Positions 52,375 through 62,503 of a stretch of 64,000 nt of DNA are shown here, one piece after another. The DNA is from Opitutaceae bacterium BACL24 MAG-120322-bin51 (lineage in GTDB: Bacteria; Verrucomicrobiota; Verrucomicrobiia; Opitutales; Coraliomargaritaceae). The stretch lies in assembly GCA_905182465.1 (NCBI GenBank), contig CAJJBI010000005.1, positions 1 through 64,000 on the forward strand, written 5' to 3'. The notes under the pieces were generated by a model. The model did not search any database. It was not told where the DNA came from and saw only the letters and a list, made by a program, of their open reading frames with translations. Both the position numbers and the translations under genes were made by a program. The stretch's first letter is position 1, and every line of letters starts with the position of its first letter.

Positions 52375-54393
52375 GTTTTGGAGATCCAGTCTGGCTTACA
52401 ATGACGCCGATACTACTCCTGCTCTTCGGCGGCGTGCTCGCGTATGGTTTTCGACAGCGCGATGCCTTACTTGGTCGCTTTGCGGCCAGTCGACTACTCG
52501 AACAGTTGACCGAACAAGCCAGCGTCACTCGCACATGGATCAAAGCAGGCTGTATCCTGCTTGCCGTCCTCGCCATCGGAATTGCACTTGCGCGTCCACA
52601 ACTTGGCGTCGAGTGGTCAGAGCGCAAAGCACGCGGCCTCGATATTGTCTTCATCCTTGATAGCTCCAAGAGCATGCTCGCCACCGATCTGCGCCCCACC
52701 CGCCTAGATCGTGCAAAGCTCGCCATCATTGATCTTGTCGAGCGCCTAGAGGGTGACCGTATCGGGCTCATCGCCTTTGCGGGGCAAGCCTTTCTACAAA
52801 CTCCGCCCACTCTCGATTACTCCGCCTTTCACGAGAGTCTCAACGCCATCGACCCCAACATCATGACGAGCGGCGGCAGCGATCTCGGCAACGCGATCAA
52901 TGAAGCGACTGAAGCTTTCCCTTCGGAAAACAACGTCAAAATCGTCGTCTTGCTAACCGACGGCGAAGACCTAAGCGGCAATGCGGCCACCGCAGCAGTC
53001 ACCGCTCGCGAGGATGGCATTCAAGTCTTCGCCATCGGCATCGGCACGCCCGAGGGCGAATACTTACGTATCCGCAATGAACAAGGCATCGAAGAATTCG
53101 TCCGAGATTCGAGCGGGCAACCCGTACTCAGTAAACTCGATGAGGGCACCCTCCAAGCCATCGCTCAAGGAACTGGGGGTAGCTACAGCCGCCTTAGCAG
53201 CGATTCCCTCGACCAGCTTTATAATTCTGTCATCGCTAGGCTTCCACGCGAAGAGCGCGAATCAGAATTGCAAGAAATAGGCATTGAGCGTTTCCAATGG
53301 GCGCTCGCTTCCGCCCTAGTCTTTCTTGTGTTTGATATACTGATACGCCGGCGTCGAAGCGCTGCGATCCATGCCATATTATCCCTTGCTTGCGTCGTCT
53401 TTCATCCAAATGCGTTGCAAGCTCAAATGGCCTTACCTATGGAAGACAAGGGCCTCCGCAAGCCGATGCCCCGGATGACAGATGCTCGAATCAGCTACAA
53501 CGCAGCCTACCAAGCACTGGTCGAGGGCGATTTTACAGACGCCATGCAAGGCTACGAAACCACGCTCGCACAAACCGAAGACCTCGCACTGCAAGGCAAG
53601 GCTCTCTACAACCTAGCCCATGCGACCTACCAACAAGGCCGCAAAACCTACGAGACCGGCGACCCTCAAACCGCACTCAATCAGGTTAAAAAAGCCGAGG
53701 CGCTATTTCAATCCGCCCAAGAGATCGATACCAGCGACACATCGATTCACACAGACATTGAGCAAAGTCTCACAAGTTCGTGAAGCCATTGAAAAATTAA
53801 TCGAACAACAACAGCCAGAAGATAGCGAAGAGCAGTCTGGAGAATCGGAAGAGAATCAGGATTCATCAAACGAAGGTGAGGACTCTGAAGATTCACAAGA
53901 TAGCGAGCAATCTGAAAGCGGCGAACAAGGCGAGGACTCTTCCAAAGATCAACAGAACCAAGAAAATCAATCAGGCGAAGAAAGCAGCGAGCAATCCCAG
54001 CAAAACCAAGAAGGCTCAGAAGGTGATCAGTCCGAAGAGTCTGGCGACCCACAAAATCAAGAGTCGACAGACGAAGGCGGGGAGAGCGAGTCCGCTCAAA
54101 GTGCTGATCAGGAATCCACCCAAGACCCCGTTGACGACATTCCACAGACGCAGTCAGGCGAAGAGGGTGAGGAACCGGACGATGAAGGAGGTCAACAAGC
54201 TGGGACCCCCGAACCCACCGAGAGCGAAAGTGAAGAAGATGGCCAGGCTGGCAGCGTGGACGGCGAAGCGACCGAAGGTATGACCGAAGCTGAAGCCGCC
54301 GCCCTACTCGATTCACTTCGTGGCAAAGAAACCCTCCTCCCTTTTAACAACCAAGCGCGCGGTGGCCGCCCAAGCGACACCCGAGACTGGTAA
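52371..54393 (+). CDS. batB: BatB-BatC fusion (VWA + TPR + acidic low-complexity tail), one frameshift
   Basis: The N-terminal part has two membrane helices, a VWA domain with DSSKSM and [10 protein letters not shown], then another membrane helix, and the TPR segment [22 protein letters not shown]. After IEQS the frame breaks near 53770, and the tail ([16 protein letters not shown]...) runs on in +1. The tail is about 200 residues rich in E, S, Q and D, ending [13 protein letters not shown]...SDTRDW. That ending is typical of BatC, so two usually separate proteins are joined. The restored length is about 673 aa. Confidence 0.85.
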
Positions 54394-54406
54394 ACAAATT
54401 TTATCT

Positions 54407-56221
54407 ATGCACCGATTCAAATTCACATTGGCACTTTTCTCCTATCTCTTCGCGCTCAGTACAGGCGCTGAGATTAGCGTGACTGCAATCTTCAATCCGC
54501 CCCGCGTCGCGCTGGGCGACAAGGCCCAGTATGTCATTGAGATCAAGGAGACTGACACTAGCCGAAAGCCAGAAATAGAGAGTGTCACCAGCCTGCCAAT
54601 CCCGCAATCTGGTGGCTTAGAGTTAACAAACGGTCGTACTGGAACCAGTCAGCAGACCAGTATCATTAACGGCGAGAGAGAATACAGCGTCACACAACAG
54701 CTCATTATTGATGCAGATGCACCGCGCGTCGGCACCTTTACCCTCCCCTCATACGTTTTTCAATATAAGGAGCAAACGCTCCGCGCCCCTAGCGCCACAC
54801 TCCAAGTCGTTGAACGCGGGGCCGACGCGGGCCCGACCACTGACGAGTTGATCTTCCTGAAAACCGATGCGCCCGATCAGCTCTACATCGGTCAGACGAC
54901 AGCTATTCAGCTCAAACTCTACATATCAAAAAATGTCCGCCTCTCCGGCCTCAATAGCTTCGATCGAAATGCTGATGGCTTCACTATCAGTGAATTACCC
55001 GACAGCCAGGAGACTTCCGAGATCGTCAATGGTCGAAGCTACCGCGTGCTTAACTGGACGCTGACCATCACGCCAATTCAAACAGGCCCACAAGATTTAA
55101 ATTTTCAATTCACCGTATCTGCAAGCCTACCAGGGCAGAACAATCGCTCCCGCGATCCACTCGGTGGGCGAGGCTTTGGTAGTAGCCTCTTCGACGACTT
55201 TTTTACTCGCTCCGAGCGCTTAACCCTCAACACCGAGCCAACAACGGTCGAAGTCCTCGCGCTCCCAACAGCCGACGAGCCTGCCAGTTTCACTGGCGCA
55301 ATTGGTGACTTTGCCATGCAAGTCTACACCGACCGTAATCAGACCCAAGCGGGCGAGCCTATCATGCTCTCGGTCGAAATCTCTGGGAGCGGAAACTTTG
55401 ACCGTATCAATGGCCCCACTATTCCAGAAACAGCCGACTGGCGCAGTTACGAGCCCGAGTCGAACTTTCAATCACGTGCCGCTGGAAACACCTTGCTTGG
55501 CACTAAACGCTTCGACTATGTAATGATCCCCAAGCAAGCGGGTATCCTAGAAATTCCTGAGATACGCTTCGCTTACTTCGAACCTGAAACTGAGCGCTAC
55601 ACTCAACTCAGTTCACCGACCATTGAGATTGAGGTCAGCCCTTCAGGTCGTCCCGCCGCACCATCCGGACCGAGCACTCAGACTGCACAGCTCCCGAGCT
55701 CCGAAATACTTCCCCTCCAGCAAGAACTTACTGTGGAGGAAGCTCTCCTCACGCTCGACTACCGTCCAAGCTCCAGTCACCAGACGAGCCATTGGAACAG
55801 CCCCCGCTTCTGGTCGATTAACACGGTCATCGCCGTCGGCTTGGTCGCTACTGGCCTCGTACTAAGGCGCAAGCGTCGGCTCAAAGAAGATCCTACTTAT
55901 GCCGACCAACAATCGGCCAAGCAGGAGCTCCGCACGACCAAAGCAGCTGCCCAAAAAGCCAAAGTGGCAGAAGACTTTTACGCCCAAACACAAAGCGCCA
56001 TCCGCTTAGCCGTGACCTATCGAACGGGCGAAAACCACCGCACAGCAAATATCGACACGCTCTGCGAAGCCATGTTAAACACTGGCATCTCTGAACGAGC
56101 GATCTCACAAACCCGCAGACTCTTCGCCACAGCAGACGCCCTGCGCTTCGCAGGCAAAGAATCGAACAGCGATCTCGCCAAAGCCAAGTCAGAACTTGAA
56201 GGGATTTTGAAAGCACTATGA
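54407..56221 (+). CDS. batD: BatD (oxygen-tolerance family) membrane protein
   Basis: This 604-aa protein has a signal peptide (FKFTLALFSYLFALSTGA), then several immunoglobulin-like domains (SVTAIFNPPRVALGDKAQYVIE) and a C-terminal membrane helix (FWSINTVIAVGLVATGLVL) with a helical cytosolic tail. The start at 54407 follows the batB stop by 13 bp; the longer in-frame form from 54320 would lack a signal peptide. It is the BatD member that completes the complex. Confidence 0.92.
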   Translation: MHRFKFTLALFSYLFALSTGAEISVTAIFNPPRVALGDKAQYVIEIKETDTSRKPEIESVTSLPIPQSGGLELTNGRTGTSQQTSIINGEREYSVTQQLIIDADAPRVGTFTLPSYVFQYKEQTLRAPSATLQVVERGADAGPTTDELIFLKTDAPDQLYIGQTTAIQLKLYISKNVRLSGLNSFDRNADGFTISELPDSQETSEIVNGRSYRVLNWTLTITPIQTGPQDLNFQFTVSASLPGQNNRSRDPLGGRGFGSSLFDDFFTRSERLTLNTEPTTVEVLALPTADEPASFTGAIGDFAMQVYTDRNQTQAGEPIMLSVEISGSGNFDRINGPTIPETADWRSYEPESNFQSRAAGNTLLGTKRFDYVMIPKQAGILEIPEIRFAYFEPETERYTQLSSPTIEIEVSPSGRPAAPSGPSTQTAQLPSSEILPLQQELTVEEALLTLDYRPSSSHQTSHWNSPRFWSINTVIAVGLVATGLVLRRKRRLKEDPTYADQQSAKQELRTTKAAAQKAKVAEDFYAQTQSAIRLAVTYRTGENHRTANIDTLCEAMLNTGISERAISQTRRLFATADALRFAGKESNSDLAKAKSELEGILKAL

Positions 56222-57036
56222 ATTTTTTAACACAAATAGTTTACTTCACTGGAGCCCCATCTTTAGGCGACCTAGGGTCACGCATCAGCTTCTTAAGGGC
56301 TGGACTCAGACCCTTGCCTCTACGATGCATCCACCTGTGCCTGTTGTTCTTCAGCGCACTACTCTCTCCTATCCATGCAGACGATTTCCAATCAGGGCTA
56401 GATGCGTATCACGAATCTAAATACGCCGAAGCCACCGCAGCCTTCGACCGCAGCCTCGAATCTTCCGAGAGCGTAGCGACGCACCATAACCTCGCACTCA
56501 GTCTCTACCAGCAAGGCCAACCTGCTGCCGCCGTCTGGCAACTTGAACGCGCCTTACGCCTAGCACCTCTAAATAAAACCTACATTTTCAAACTCGGGGC
56601 ACTCCGCCAAATGCTCGGTCTCTACGACACCCCCACCACTTGGTGGCAAAGTGCGGCCAACATTCTTACGAAAAGCACCTGGATCTGGATTGCCAGTATT
56701 GGCTTTTGGATAGTGATCGCCGTGCTTGCGCTACCACGCATCGGCGGCTTCCAGCGCCCTATGTTTTTAAAGCTCTCTTCAGGTATCGCAGCCGCATGCC
56801 TCCTCTTAGCAGTCGCTGCGCTGACGATTCAAATTACGCAACAGCCGTCAGGGATCGTCATTTCCAACGAAGCTGTCAACCTCCACCACGCCCCCGCTAG
56901 TGCGGCACCCGAAGCCGGTATCGCTCGCCCGGGGGAGCGCGCTTATATAATCGATCAACACAACGATTTTCTAAAGGTCGAAACAGAAGCTGAGATCACT
57001 GGCTGGATTCAAATAGACGCGTTTCGAAAACTTTAA
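56218..57036 (+). CDS. batE: BatE-like TPR and SH3 protein
   Basis: This 272-aa protein has an N-terminal hydrophobic stretch (HLCLLFFSALLSPIHA), two TPR units (DAYHESKYAEATAAFDRSLE, HNLALSLYQQGQPAAAVWQL), two membrane helices (residues about 160-210) and a C-terminal SH3-like domain (HAPASAAPEAGIARPGERAYIID). It overlaps batD by the ATGA motif and is last in the operon. Confidence 0.88.
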   Translation: MNFLTQIVYFTGAPSLGDLGSRISFLRAGLRPLPLRCIHLCLLFFSALLSPIHADDFQSGLDAYHESKYAEATAAFDRSLESSESVATHHNLALSLYQQGQPAAAVWQLERALRLAPLNKTYIFKLGALRQMLGLYDTPTTWWQSAANILTKSTWIWIASIGFWIVIAVLALPRIGGFQRPMFLKLSSGIAAACLLLAVAALTIQITQQPSGIVISNEAVNLHHAPASAAPEAGIARPGERAYIIDQHNDFLKVETEAEITGWIQIDAFRKL

Positions 57037-57040
57037 AAAT

Positions 57041-58087
57041 CTACGAAACCGCCGGTTGGTGCTGGCTCATACAATGAAGGGCCCCACCTTCTTTGATAAT
57101 GTCAGTGCAATCAACTGCGACAATCTCCCGATCAGGGAAACAGTCACCAATTATTTCCAGCGCGTTCGCATCGTTTTTTGGCTGACCATAGGTAGGAACG
57201 AGGACAGCTCCGTTCAGCACGACGAAGTTTAGATAGCTAGCGGCTAGGGGTTCACCTTCGTGGGTAATAGGATCGGGTAGCGGGAGTTCCACTAAGTCGA
57301 AGGGATCGCCCTGCGGTGTACGGAAATCTTGCAGGCGGCGAGTGTTCTCGGCGAGCGCGGAGTAATTGCTATCTTCTGTATCGGTGGCTTTAGCGATGAG
57401 AATGCCGTCGGCTTTAAAGAAGCGGGCAAGGTTGTCGATATGACCGTCGGTATCGTCGCCGACGAGGCCATCGTGAAGCCAGAGCAGCGTATCCGCACCA
57501 AGGCTGGAGGTGAGCTGCTGCTCAATATTGGCTGGCGTGGTGTCGCCGTTACGCGTGGGATTAAGCAAGACGACTTCGGTAGTCAGAATACAGCCAGCGC
57601 CGTTACTCTCAACAGCCCCGCCTTCGAGAACTTGATCAAAGTCGAAATGGCGAATGCCGAGCTGCTCAGCCATCCATGCGGTGGCGCGGTCGTCTTTCTG
57701 TTGCTCGGGGAATTTGTTACCCCAAGCATTGTAGCGCCAGTCGGCAATGCAGAGTTCTTGTTTATGATCGTGAGTAAGGAAGAGTGGGCCAAAATCGCGT
57801 ATCCAGACATCATCCGTCTGGTAATCGTAGAGTTCGACTGCTGAGTCTTCACCATGACTGGCTATGAGCTTGCGAAGAATAGGTTGCTCTTCGGCGGCGC
57901 AGAGTACACGCACGTATTGGTAGCGGGCGGCGAGCACATAGAGCGCGGCGACTTGCTTGCGTACGCGATCAAAGCAGTCTGTCCAAAGAGTCCGACGGAC
58001 AGGCCAAGCGAACCAGATTGCCTCTTGCAGTTCCCACTCGGCGGGGAAGCGGTAGCCGAGTTCTTTGGGTGTTTTGATTGCCGCCAT
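57041..58087 (-). CDS. aguA: Agmatine deiminase
   Basis: It converts agmatine to N-carbamoylputrescine and ammonia. This 348-aa enzyme shows the guanidino-group-modifying fold: ELQEAIWFAWP at the start, DDVWIRDFGPLF, EGGAVESNG and DDTDGHIDNLARF. The catalytic Cys is in GGALHCMSQHQP near the C terminus. The start at 58087 is preferred; a longer in-frame start would overlap folP. It follows folP by 22 bp on the same strand. With aguB and the carboxynorspermidine-type enzyme it forms a dispersed polyamine pathway. Confidence 0.93.
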   Translation of the reverse strand: MAAIKTPKELGYRFPAEWELQEAIWFAWPVRRTLWTDCFDRVRKQVAALYVLAARYQYVRVLCAAEEQPILRKLIASHGEDSAVELYDYQTDDVWIRDFGPLFLTHDHKQELCIADWRYNAWGNKFPEQQKDDRATAWMAEQLGIRHFDFDQVLEGGAVESNGAGCILTTEVVLLNPTRNGDTTPANIEQQLTSSLGADTLLWLHDGLVGDDTDGHIDNLARFFKADGILIAKATDTEDSNYSALAENTRRLQDFRTPQGDPFDLVELPLPDPITHEGEPLAASYLNFVVLNGAVLVPTYGQPKNDANALEIIGDCFPDREIVAVDCTDIIKEGGALHCMSQHQPAVS

Positions 58088-58109
58088 AGATGAAAGGAAG
58101 ACCGACTCG

Positions 58110-58931
58110 CTAAGATCTGACGCAGCAATCCACAACATCCGCGCATTCGCGGTTTTCGCGGACGTCGTGGACGCGAATAAAATCAACCCCAGATTGAATG
58201 CCAAGAGCAGTCGTGGCGAGTGTGCCATTGAGACGTAATTTTGGATCTTTCAAATCTAACAATTTAGCTATCATAGACTTCCGTGAGGCACCCAAGAGTA
58301 TCGGGTAACCTAAGGCAATCAGTTCCGGCAGGCGGCGCATAATTGACCAGTTCTCCTCGTAGGTTTTTCCAAAGCCTAGGCCGGGGTCTAAAATAATGGC
58401 ATCATCGCGCACGCCAGCAGCTTTAACGAGTTCGACTGAACGCTGTAGGAAAGTTTGAATCGCCTCCATCACATCACCGGCGCCCGCTTCTTCGACAGAG
58501 CGGTTGTGCATTAAAATACAGGCACCGCCGCTAGCCATTACTTCGGCCATGCGTGGGTCGCGCTGCGCGCCCCAGACGTCGTTGACTATATCGGCACCAG
58601 CGGCGAGCGCGGCCTCGGCCACCTCAGCCTTTGATGTGTCGATAGAAATGAGTGCACCAGTGTGCGTCCGAATTTGTTGAATAAAAGGCACCACACGAGC
58701 GATTTCTTCGGCGGGTGAAATGGGGACATGCCCAGGGCGGGTCGATTCGCCACCGATGTCGATAATCTCAGCACCCGCCTCAACCATGGAGTGAAAGTGC
58801 AAGCTGGCCGCATCGAGATCAACGAAATCGCCACCGTCGGAGAAAGAGTCGGGCGTGAGGTTGAGAATACCGGCGAGGTGAGTGCGTTTCCCAAGCGTAA
58901 GGTCGCGACGGGTGGTGTGGTAGATGCTCAT
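58110..58931 (-). CDS. folP: Dihydropteroate synthase
   Basis: It condenses p-aminobenzoate with dihydropterin pyrophosphate in folate synthesis and is the sulfonamide target. This 273-aa TIM-barrel protein shows the hallmarks GILNLTPDSFSDGG, IDIGGESTRPG, IDTSKAEVAEAAL, GADIVNDVWG, ILDPGLGFGKT and the C-terminal FIRVHDVREN. It heads a pair with aguA, an unusual neighbour. The 188 bp upstream to the divergent hisN-like gene show no further gene. Confidence 0.95.
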   Translation of the reverse strand: MSIYHTTRRDLTLGKRTHLAGILNLTPDSFSDGGDFVDLDAASLHFHSMVEAGAEIIDIGGESTRPGHVPISPAEEIARVVPFIQQIRTHTGALISIDTSKAEVAEAALAAGADIVNDVWGAQRDPRMAEVMASGGACILMHNRSVEEAGAGDVMEAIQTFLQRSVELVKAAGVRDDAIILDPGLGFGKTYEENWSIMRRLPELIALGYPILLGASRKSMIAKLLDLKDPKLRLNGTLATTALGIQSGVDFIRVHDVRENRECADVVDCCVRS

Positions 58932-59119
58932 ATTAACCTATCCAGTAATGATATTTAAAGAAAAAGACAATTAGTTATGCATGCGAATGGATTCACAACT
59001 TTAGTCATTATTATTTACATCGCCCAGATCAAATATCGCCATTGATGACTCTGCTGTTGCCTCTCGTCAAAGGACTCCCCAGTTTTCTTGTTTTTAACAA
59101 CATATATCAGCAAAATTAA

Positions 59120-59905
59120 ATGTCCGAACTCACTCGCGCACAAAAAGACGAATTTATCAAATTTATCGCTTATCTCTGCGATGAAGCGTCCAAAGAGATA
59201 CTGCCTCACTACGGCCCTGGTATTGAGATCGAGCGGAAATCTGACGCCACTCCCGTTACACTGGCGGATCAAAATGCGGAGAAACGTATCCGTGAGATCC
59301 TCGCCGAGCGCTACCCTGAGCATGGTATCATCGGTGAAGAATACGGCCGCGAGCGCGACGATGCCGACTTCGTCTGGGTGCTCGATCCGGTCGATGGCAC
59401 TAAGTCTTTCATTTCTGGAGTACCACTCTTTGCTACCTTGATTGCACTGATGTATAAAGGTCGCCCAGTGATCGGAGCGATCAACCAACCAATACTTAAG
59501 CAGATGGTAATCGGTGATTGCGAGACGACGACCCTAAACGGTAAACCTGTGTTCGGGCGCGATGCTTGCCCGCTCAGCGAAGCTACACTCAGCACGACGG
59601 ATCCGATCCGTAAAACATTGTGGCAAAACGAGGCTGATTGGACGGCGCTCCCACCGAAGACCGCTCTCTACCGTTCTTGGGGCGATGCGGGTGGCTACAT
59701 TCTTCTTTGCTCGGGCTTTATCGATATCATGTGCGATCCTATGATGGAGATCTGGGACTGCGCGGCCATCCTGCCCTGCCTTGAAGGTGCGGGCTTTACA
59801 GTGACCGGCTGGAATGGAGGCGACGCTTTTGAAGAGCGTTCCATCATCGCAGCCAAAGCACCGCTCCACGGCGAAGTCATGGCAACCCTATACCCCGCCA
59901 AGTAA
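59120..59905 (+). CDS. hisN: Inositol-monophosphatase-family phosphatase, probable histidinol-phosphatase HisN
   Basis: This 261-aa Mg-dependent phosphatase has the family motifs GEEYG, DPVDGTKSF and WDCAA. The short, compact form with GIIGEEYGRERDDADFVWVLDPVDGT matches HisN-type histidinol-phosphate phosphatases; related inositol or nucleotide (CysQ-like) activities cannot be excluded. hisG is also in the window at 41733. It has 34 bp to the SulP gene. Confidence 0.85.
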   Translation: MSELTRAQKDEFIKFIAYLCDEASKEILPHYGPGIEIERKSDATPVTLADQNAEKRIREILAERYPEHGIIGEEYGRERDDADFVWVLDPVDGTKSFISGVPLFATLIALMYKGRPVIGAINQPILKQMVIGDCETTTLNGKPVFGRDACPLSEATLSTTDPIRKTLWQNEADWTALPPKTALYRSWGDAGGYILLCSGFIDIMCDPMMEIWDCAAILPCLEGAGFTVTGWNGGDAFEERSIIAAKAPLHGEVMATLYPAK

Positions 59906-59939
59906 ACCGGCCTTTAAATACCTTGTAGCTTCGCACGCC

Positions 59940-61751
59940 ATGGCCGCATTTTTTCAACACTTAAAAAACGGGTTTTACGCTGCGAGAGAATATAACACAC
60001 TCAAACTCATTCCCCTACGCCATACACTGGCGGGCTACCAAGTTGGCTACTTAAGTGGCGACCTGCGCGCTGGGCTCAACGTCGCCCTACTCGCCTTCCC
60101 ACAAGGCATGGCCTACGCGTTGATCGCTGGGTTACCCATCCAATACGGTATCTATGGCTCCGCCATCGCAGCGATGGTCGCCCCAATTTTTGCAAAGAGT
60201 CACTTCATCACAGTGGGGCCAACCAATGCCACATCGGTCATGCTGCTGAGCGCTTTCGCTAGCCTCGGTATCGTAGGGGCGGAAAAACTCGGCATGGCGC
60301 CATTACTCATCCTGATGGTAGGTCTCTTTGTGGTGATCGGCGCCTACTTCAAAGTTGCTAATTTGGTGCAGTACATTTCCCGCTCGGTTATCACTGGCTA
60401 CATCACTGCGGCCGCCTTACTGATAATCACAAATCAGATCCCAAAGTCCTTAGGGCTAGAGATGCTGGCAAAGGGAGCCACTTTTTACGAATCAGTGGTT
60501 CTGATGTTCCAATCCATCCATACTGCGCATTGGGCGACGCTTGGTGTCAGTCTATCGACCGCCTGCCTATTCATTTTCTTAAATAAAAAGTTTAAAGCGC
60601 TCCCAAATGTCGCGATCTGCTTGGTCGCTATATCTGCAGCCACGGAGTTGATTTTTGGGCACGAGAGCGGGATCAAATTCCTAAGCGGAATCAACGCAGC
60701 AGATTGGTCATTTCAAGCGCCGGACTTTTCACTTAATAGCATTCAATTAGTCGCCAGCCCCGCGCTCGCGATCGCTCTGCTTTGTATCCTCGAAGGAATC
60801 TCCATAGGCAAATCGCTGGCAGCCAAAACAGGTGGCCGTCTCGATGCCAACCAAGCGATGTTCTCGATCGGTATGGCCAACATTGCTTGCGCTTTTTTCT
60901 CAGGGATGCCCGCTTCCGGCTCGTTGACTCGTTCGACCCTCAGCACTACGAGCGGTGGACGCACCGTTCTGGCGAGCTGCATCAGTGGCGTCATTGTCTT
61001 CATCGGTGCCTTTGCTTTAGGGCCGCTCACACAATACATCCCACAATGTGCACTTGCTGTCCTTGTCATCGCAATCGGCATTTCGCTTATTAACAAACAC
61101 GCTATTCGCATTGTGACTTTTACGACAAAGTCCGATGCAAGCGTCTTTGGGGCGACCTTTGTAAGTGGCCTCTTTATGCCACTCGACACTGCTATCTATG
61201 TCGGTGTGGGCACATCGGTTATCCTCTTTCTCAAAAAAGTGGCCCGACCCGAGATGGTGGAATACACTTTCAACGAAGAAGGCCAACTCGCGGAGATGGA
61301 TAAGTCAGAGCAACGCTCCGTTCCTCAAGTTTCTATTGTCCACGTGGAGGGCGAACTCTTCTTCGGCGCAGCGGATTTATTCCGCGATCAGATGCGCCGC
61401 ATCTGCGAAGAGCCCAATCTCAAAATCGTCGTTCTTAAAATGCGCAACGCGCATAATCTCGACGCCACGGGTGTGATGGCGCTCGAGGAGCTGCTCCTCT
61501 ACATGGATGAGAAAGGCCGCTATTTAATCTTGAGCGAGGTAAAGGCTGACATGATCCGCGTGCTGAAAAACTCAGGCATTTATGAACAGATCGAGGAACG
61601 CAATATCTTTACCGATGAACCGAGCAATCCTACGATGTCGACCGCCAAGGCACTGAAACGGGCTAAAGACCATCTTGGGGACACGCTGCCCGATGTGTCG
61701 ATCTACGTCGACCGTAAGCGAGACCAAGCGAAGCAAGGCGAGCGACCTTAG
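59940..61751 (+). CDS. SulP (SLC26) anion transporter with STAS domain
   Basis: This 603-aa membrane protein has 12 or so helices, with the SulP opening ALLAFPQGMAYALIAGLPIQYGIYGS. A C-terminal STAS domain includes IVHVEGELFFGAADLF and NAHNLDATGVMALEELLLYM. The start at 59940 avoids 42 residues that overlap the phosphatase. SulP proteins carry sulfate, bicarbonate or other anions. Sulfate is attractive given the five sulfatases, but the gene is 38 kb from them. A charged tail after the STAS domain is not conserved. Confidence 0.92.
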   Translation: MAAFFQHLKNGFYAAREYNTLKLIPLRHTLAGYQVGYLSGDLRAGLNVALLAFPQGMAYALIAGLPIQYGIYGSAIAAMVAPIFAKSHFITVGPTNATSVMLLSAFASLGIVGAEKLGMAPLLILMVGLFVVIGAYFKVANLVQYISRSVITGYITAAALLIITNQIPKSLGLEMLAKGATFYESVVLMFQSIHTAHWATLGVSLSTACLFIFLNKKFKALPNVAICLVAISAATELIFGHESGIKFLSGINAADWSFQAPDFSLNSIQLVASPALAIALLCILEGISIGKSLAAKTGGRLDANQAMFSIGMANIACAFFSGMPASGSLTRSTLSTTSGGRTVLASCISGVIVFIGAFALGPLTQYIPQCALAVLVIAIGISLINKHAIRIVTFTTKSDASVFGATFVSGLFMPLDTAIYVGVGTSVILFLKKVARPEMVEYTFNEEGQLAEMDKSEQRSVPQVSIVHVEGELFFGAADLFRDQMRRICEEPNLKIVVLKMRNAHNLDATGVMALEELLLYMDEKGRYLILSEVKADMIRVLKNSGIYEQIEERNIFTDEPSNPTMSTAKALKRAKDHLGDTLPDVSIYVDRKRDQAKQGERP

Positions 61752-61884
61752 TAGCGTACGTGGCGGCCCTAGGCTGGGTAAATCGAAGCTAAATCTGGCC
61801 GAAGTCAATTGTGGCTAGGAGTCGTCTCCGCAAAAGGATCGATCGCGTCTTAAAATTCGACGCCTTTGCTATTATATAAATAAA

Positions 61885-62496
61885 TCAATCAATTGATGAT
61901 AAATCGTAGATCGCATAACCTGCCAACAAATTGGGCAATTTGCGGCATTCGTTGAGCCAATCCCCTGAAAGATAGACTCTATTCTCGATCACAATCTTAC
62001 GCGCATCGCAAAATGCTTCAAACTCGGCTACTGAAAATGGATTGCTGGGCATGGACTCATACCAAGGTTTTGGATACACTTCATTGACCGTTCGCTTGCC
62101 GTGTAACAAAGCATTAAGACGATTGATCCAGAAGCCTTTATTGACGAAACCGACTGTGACGTGGCGGCCTACCCGGAGACCCTCAGCTAAAATCGCATCG
62201 GCATCTTCGAGGTGTTCGACGGTGCGACTGAGAATCACGTGGTCAAAAGAATCGTCAGGAAAACTAGCGAGGATCGCACCGATGTCGCCTTGGTAGGCCG
62301 GCACACCACGCTTGACGCAGCTGATGATTTTACCCAGGTCGATGTCTACTCCGACGCCGTAGATCGATTTTTTTTGCTGCAAATATTCTAACAGAATGCC
62401 GCGCCCACAGCCGAGGTCGAGCACGCGATCGCCCTCATGCACCCAGCGGGCGATGATCTGTGAGTCGGCCTGACGTTTTTTATCGTTTGGGCTCAT
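61885..62496 (-). CDS. metW: MetW methyltransferase-like protein
   Basis: This 203-aa protein has a Rossmann SAM-binding loop, VLDLGCGRGILLEYLQQ, GVDIDLGKI, and the MetW stretches DHVILSRTVEHLEDADAIL, GFVNKGFWINRL and PKPWYESMPSNPFSVAEF. It accompanies MetX in many bacteria. It is thought to assist MetX in homoserine O-acylation rather than act as a methyltransferase. It lies 7 bp after the metX stop. Confidence 0.93.
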   Translation of the reverse strand: MSPNDKKRQADSQIIARWVHEGDRVLDLGCGRGILLEYLQQKKSIYGVGVDIDLGKIISCVKRGVPAYQGDIGAILASFPDDSFDHVILSRTVEHLEDADAILAEGLRVGRHVTVGFVNKGFWINRLNALLHGKRTVNEVYPKPWYESMPSNPFSVAEFEAFCDARKIVIENRVYLSGDWLNECRKLPNLLAGYAIYDLSSID

Positions 62497-62503
62497 GGAA
62501 AAA

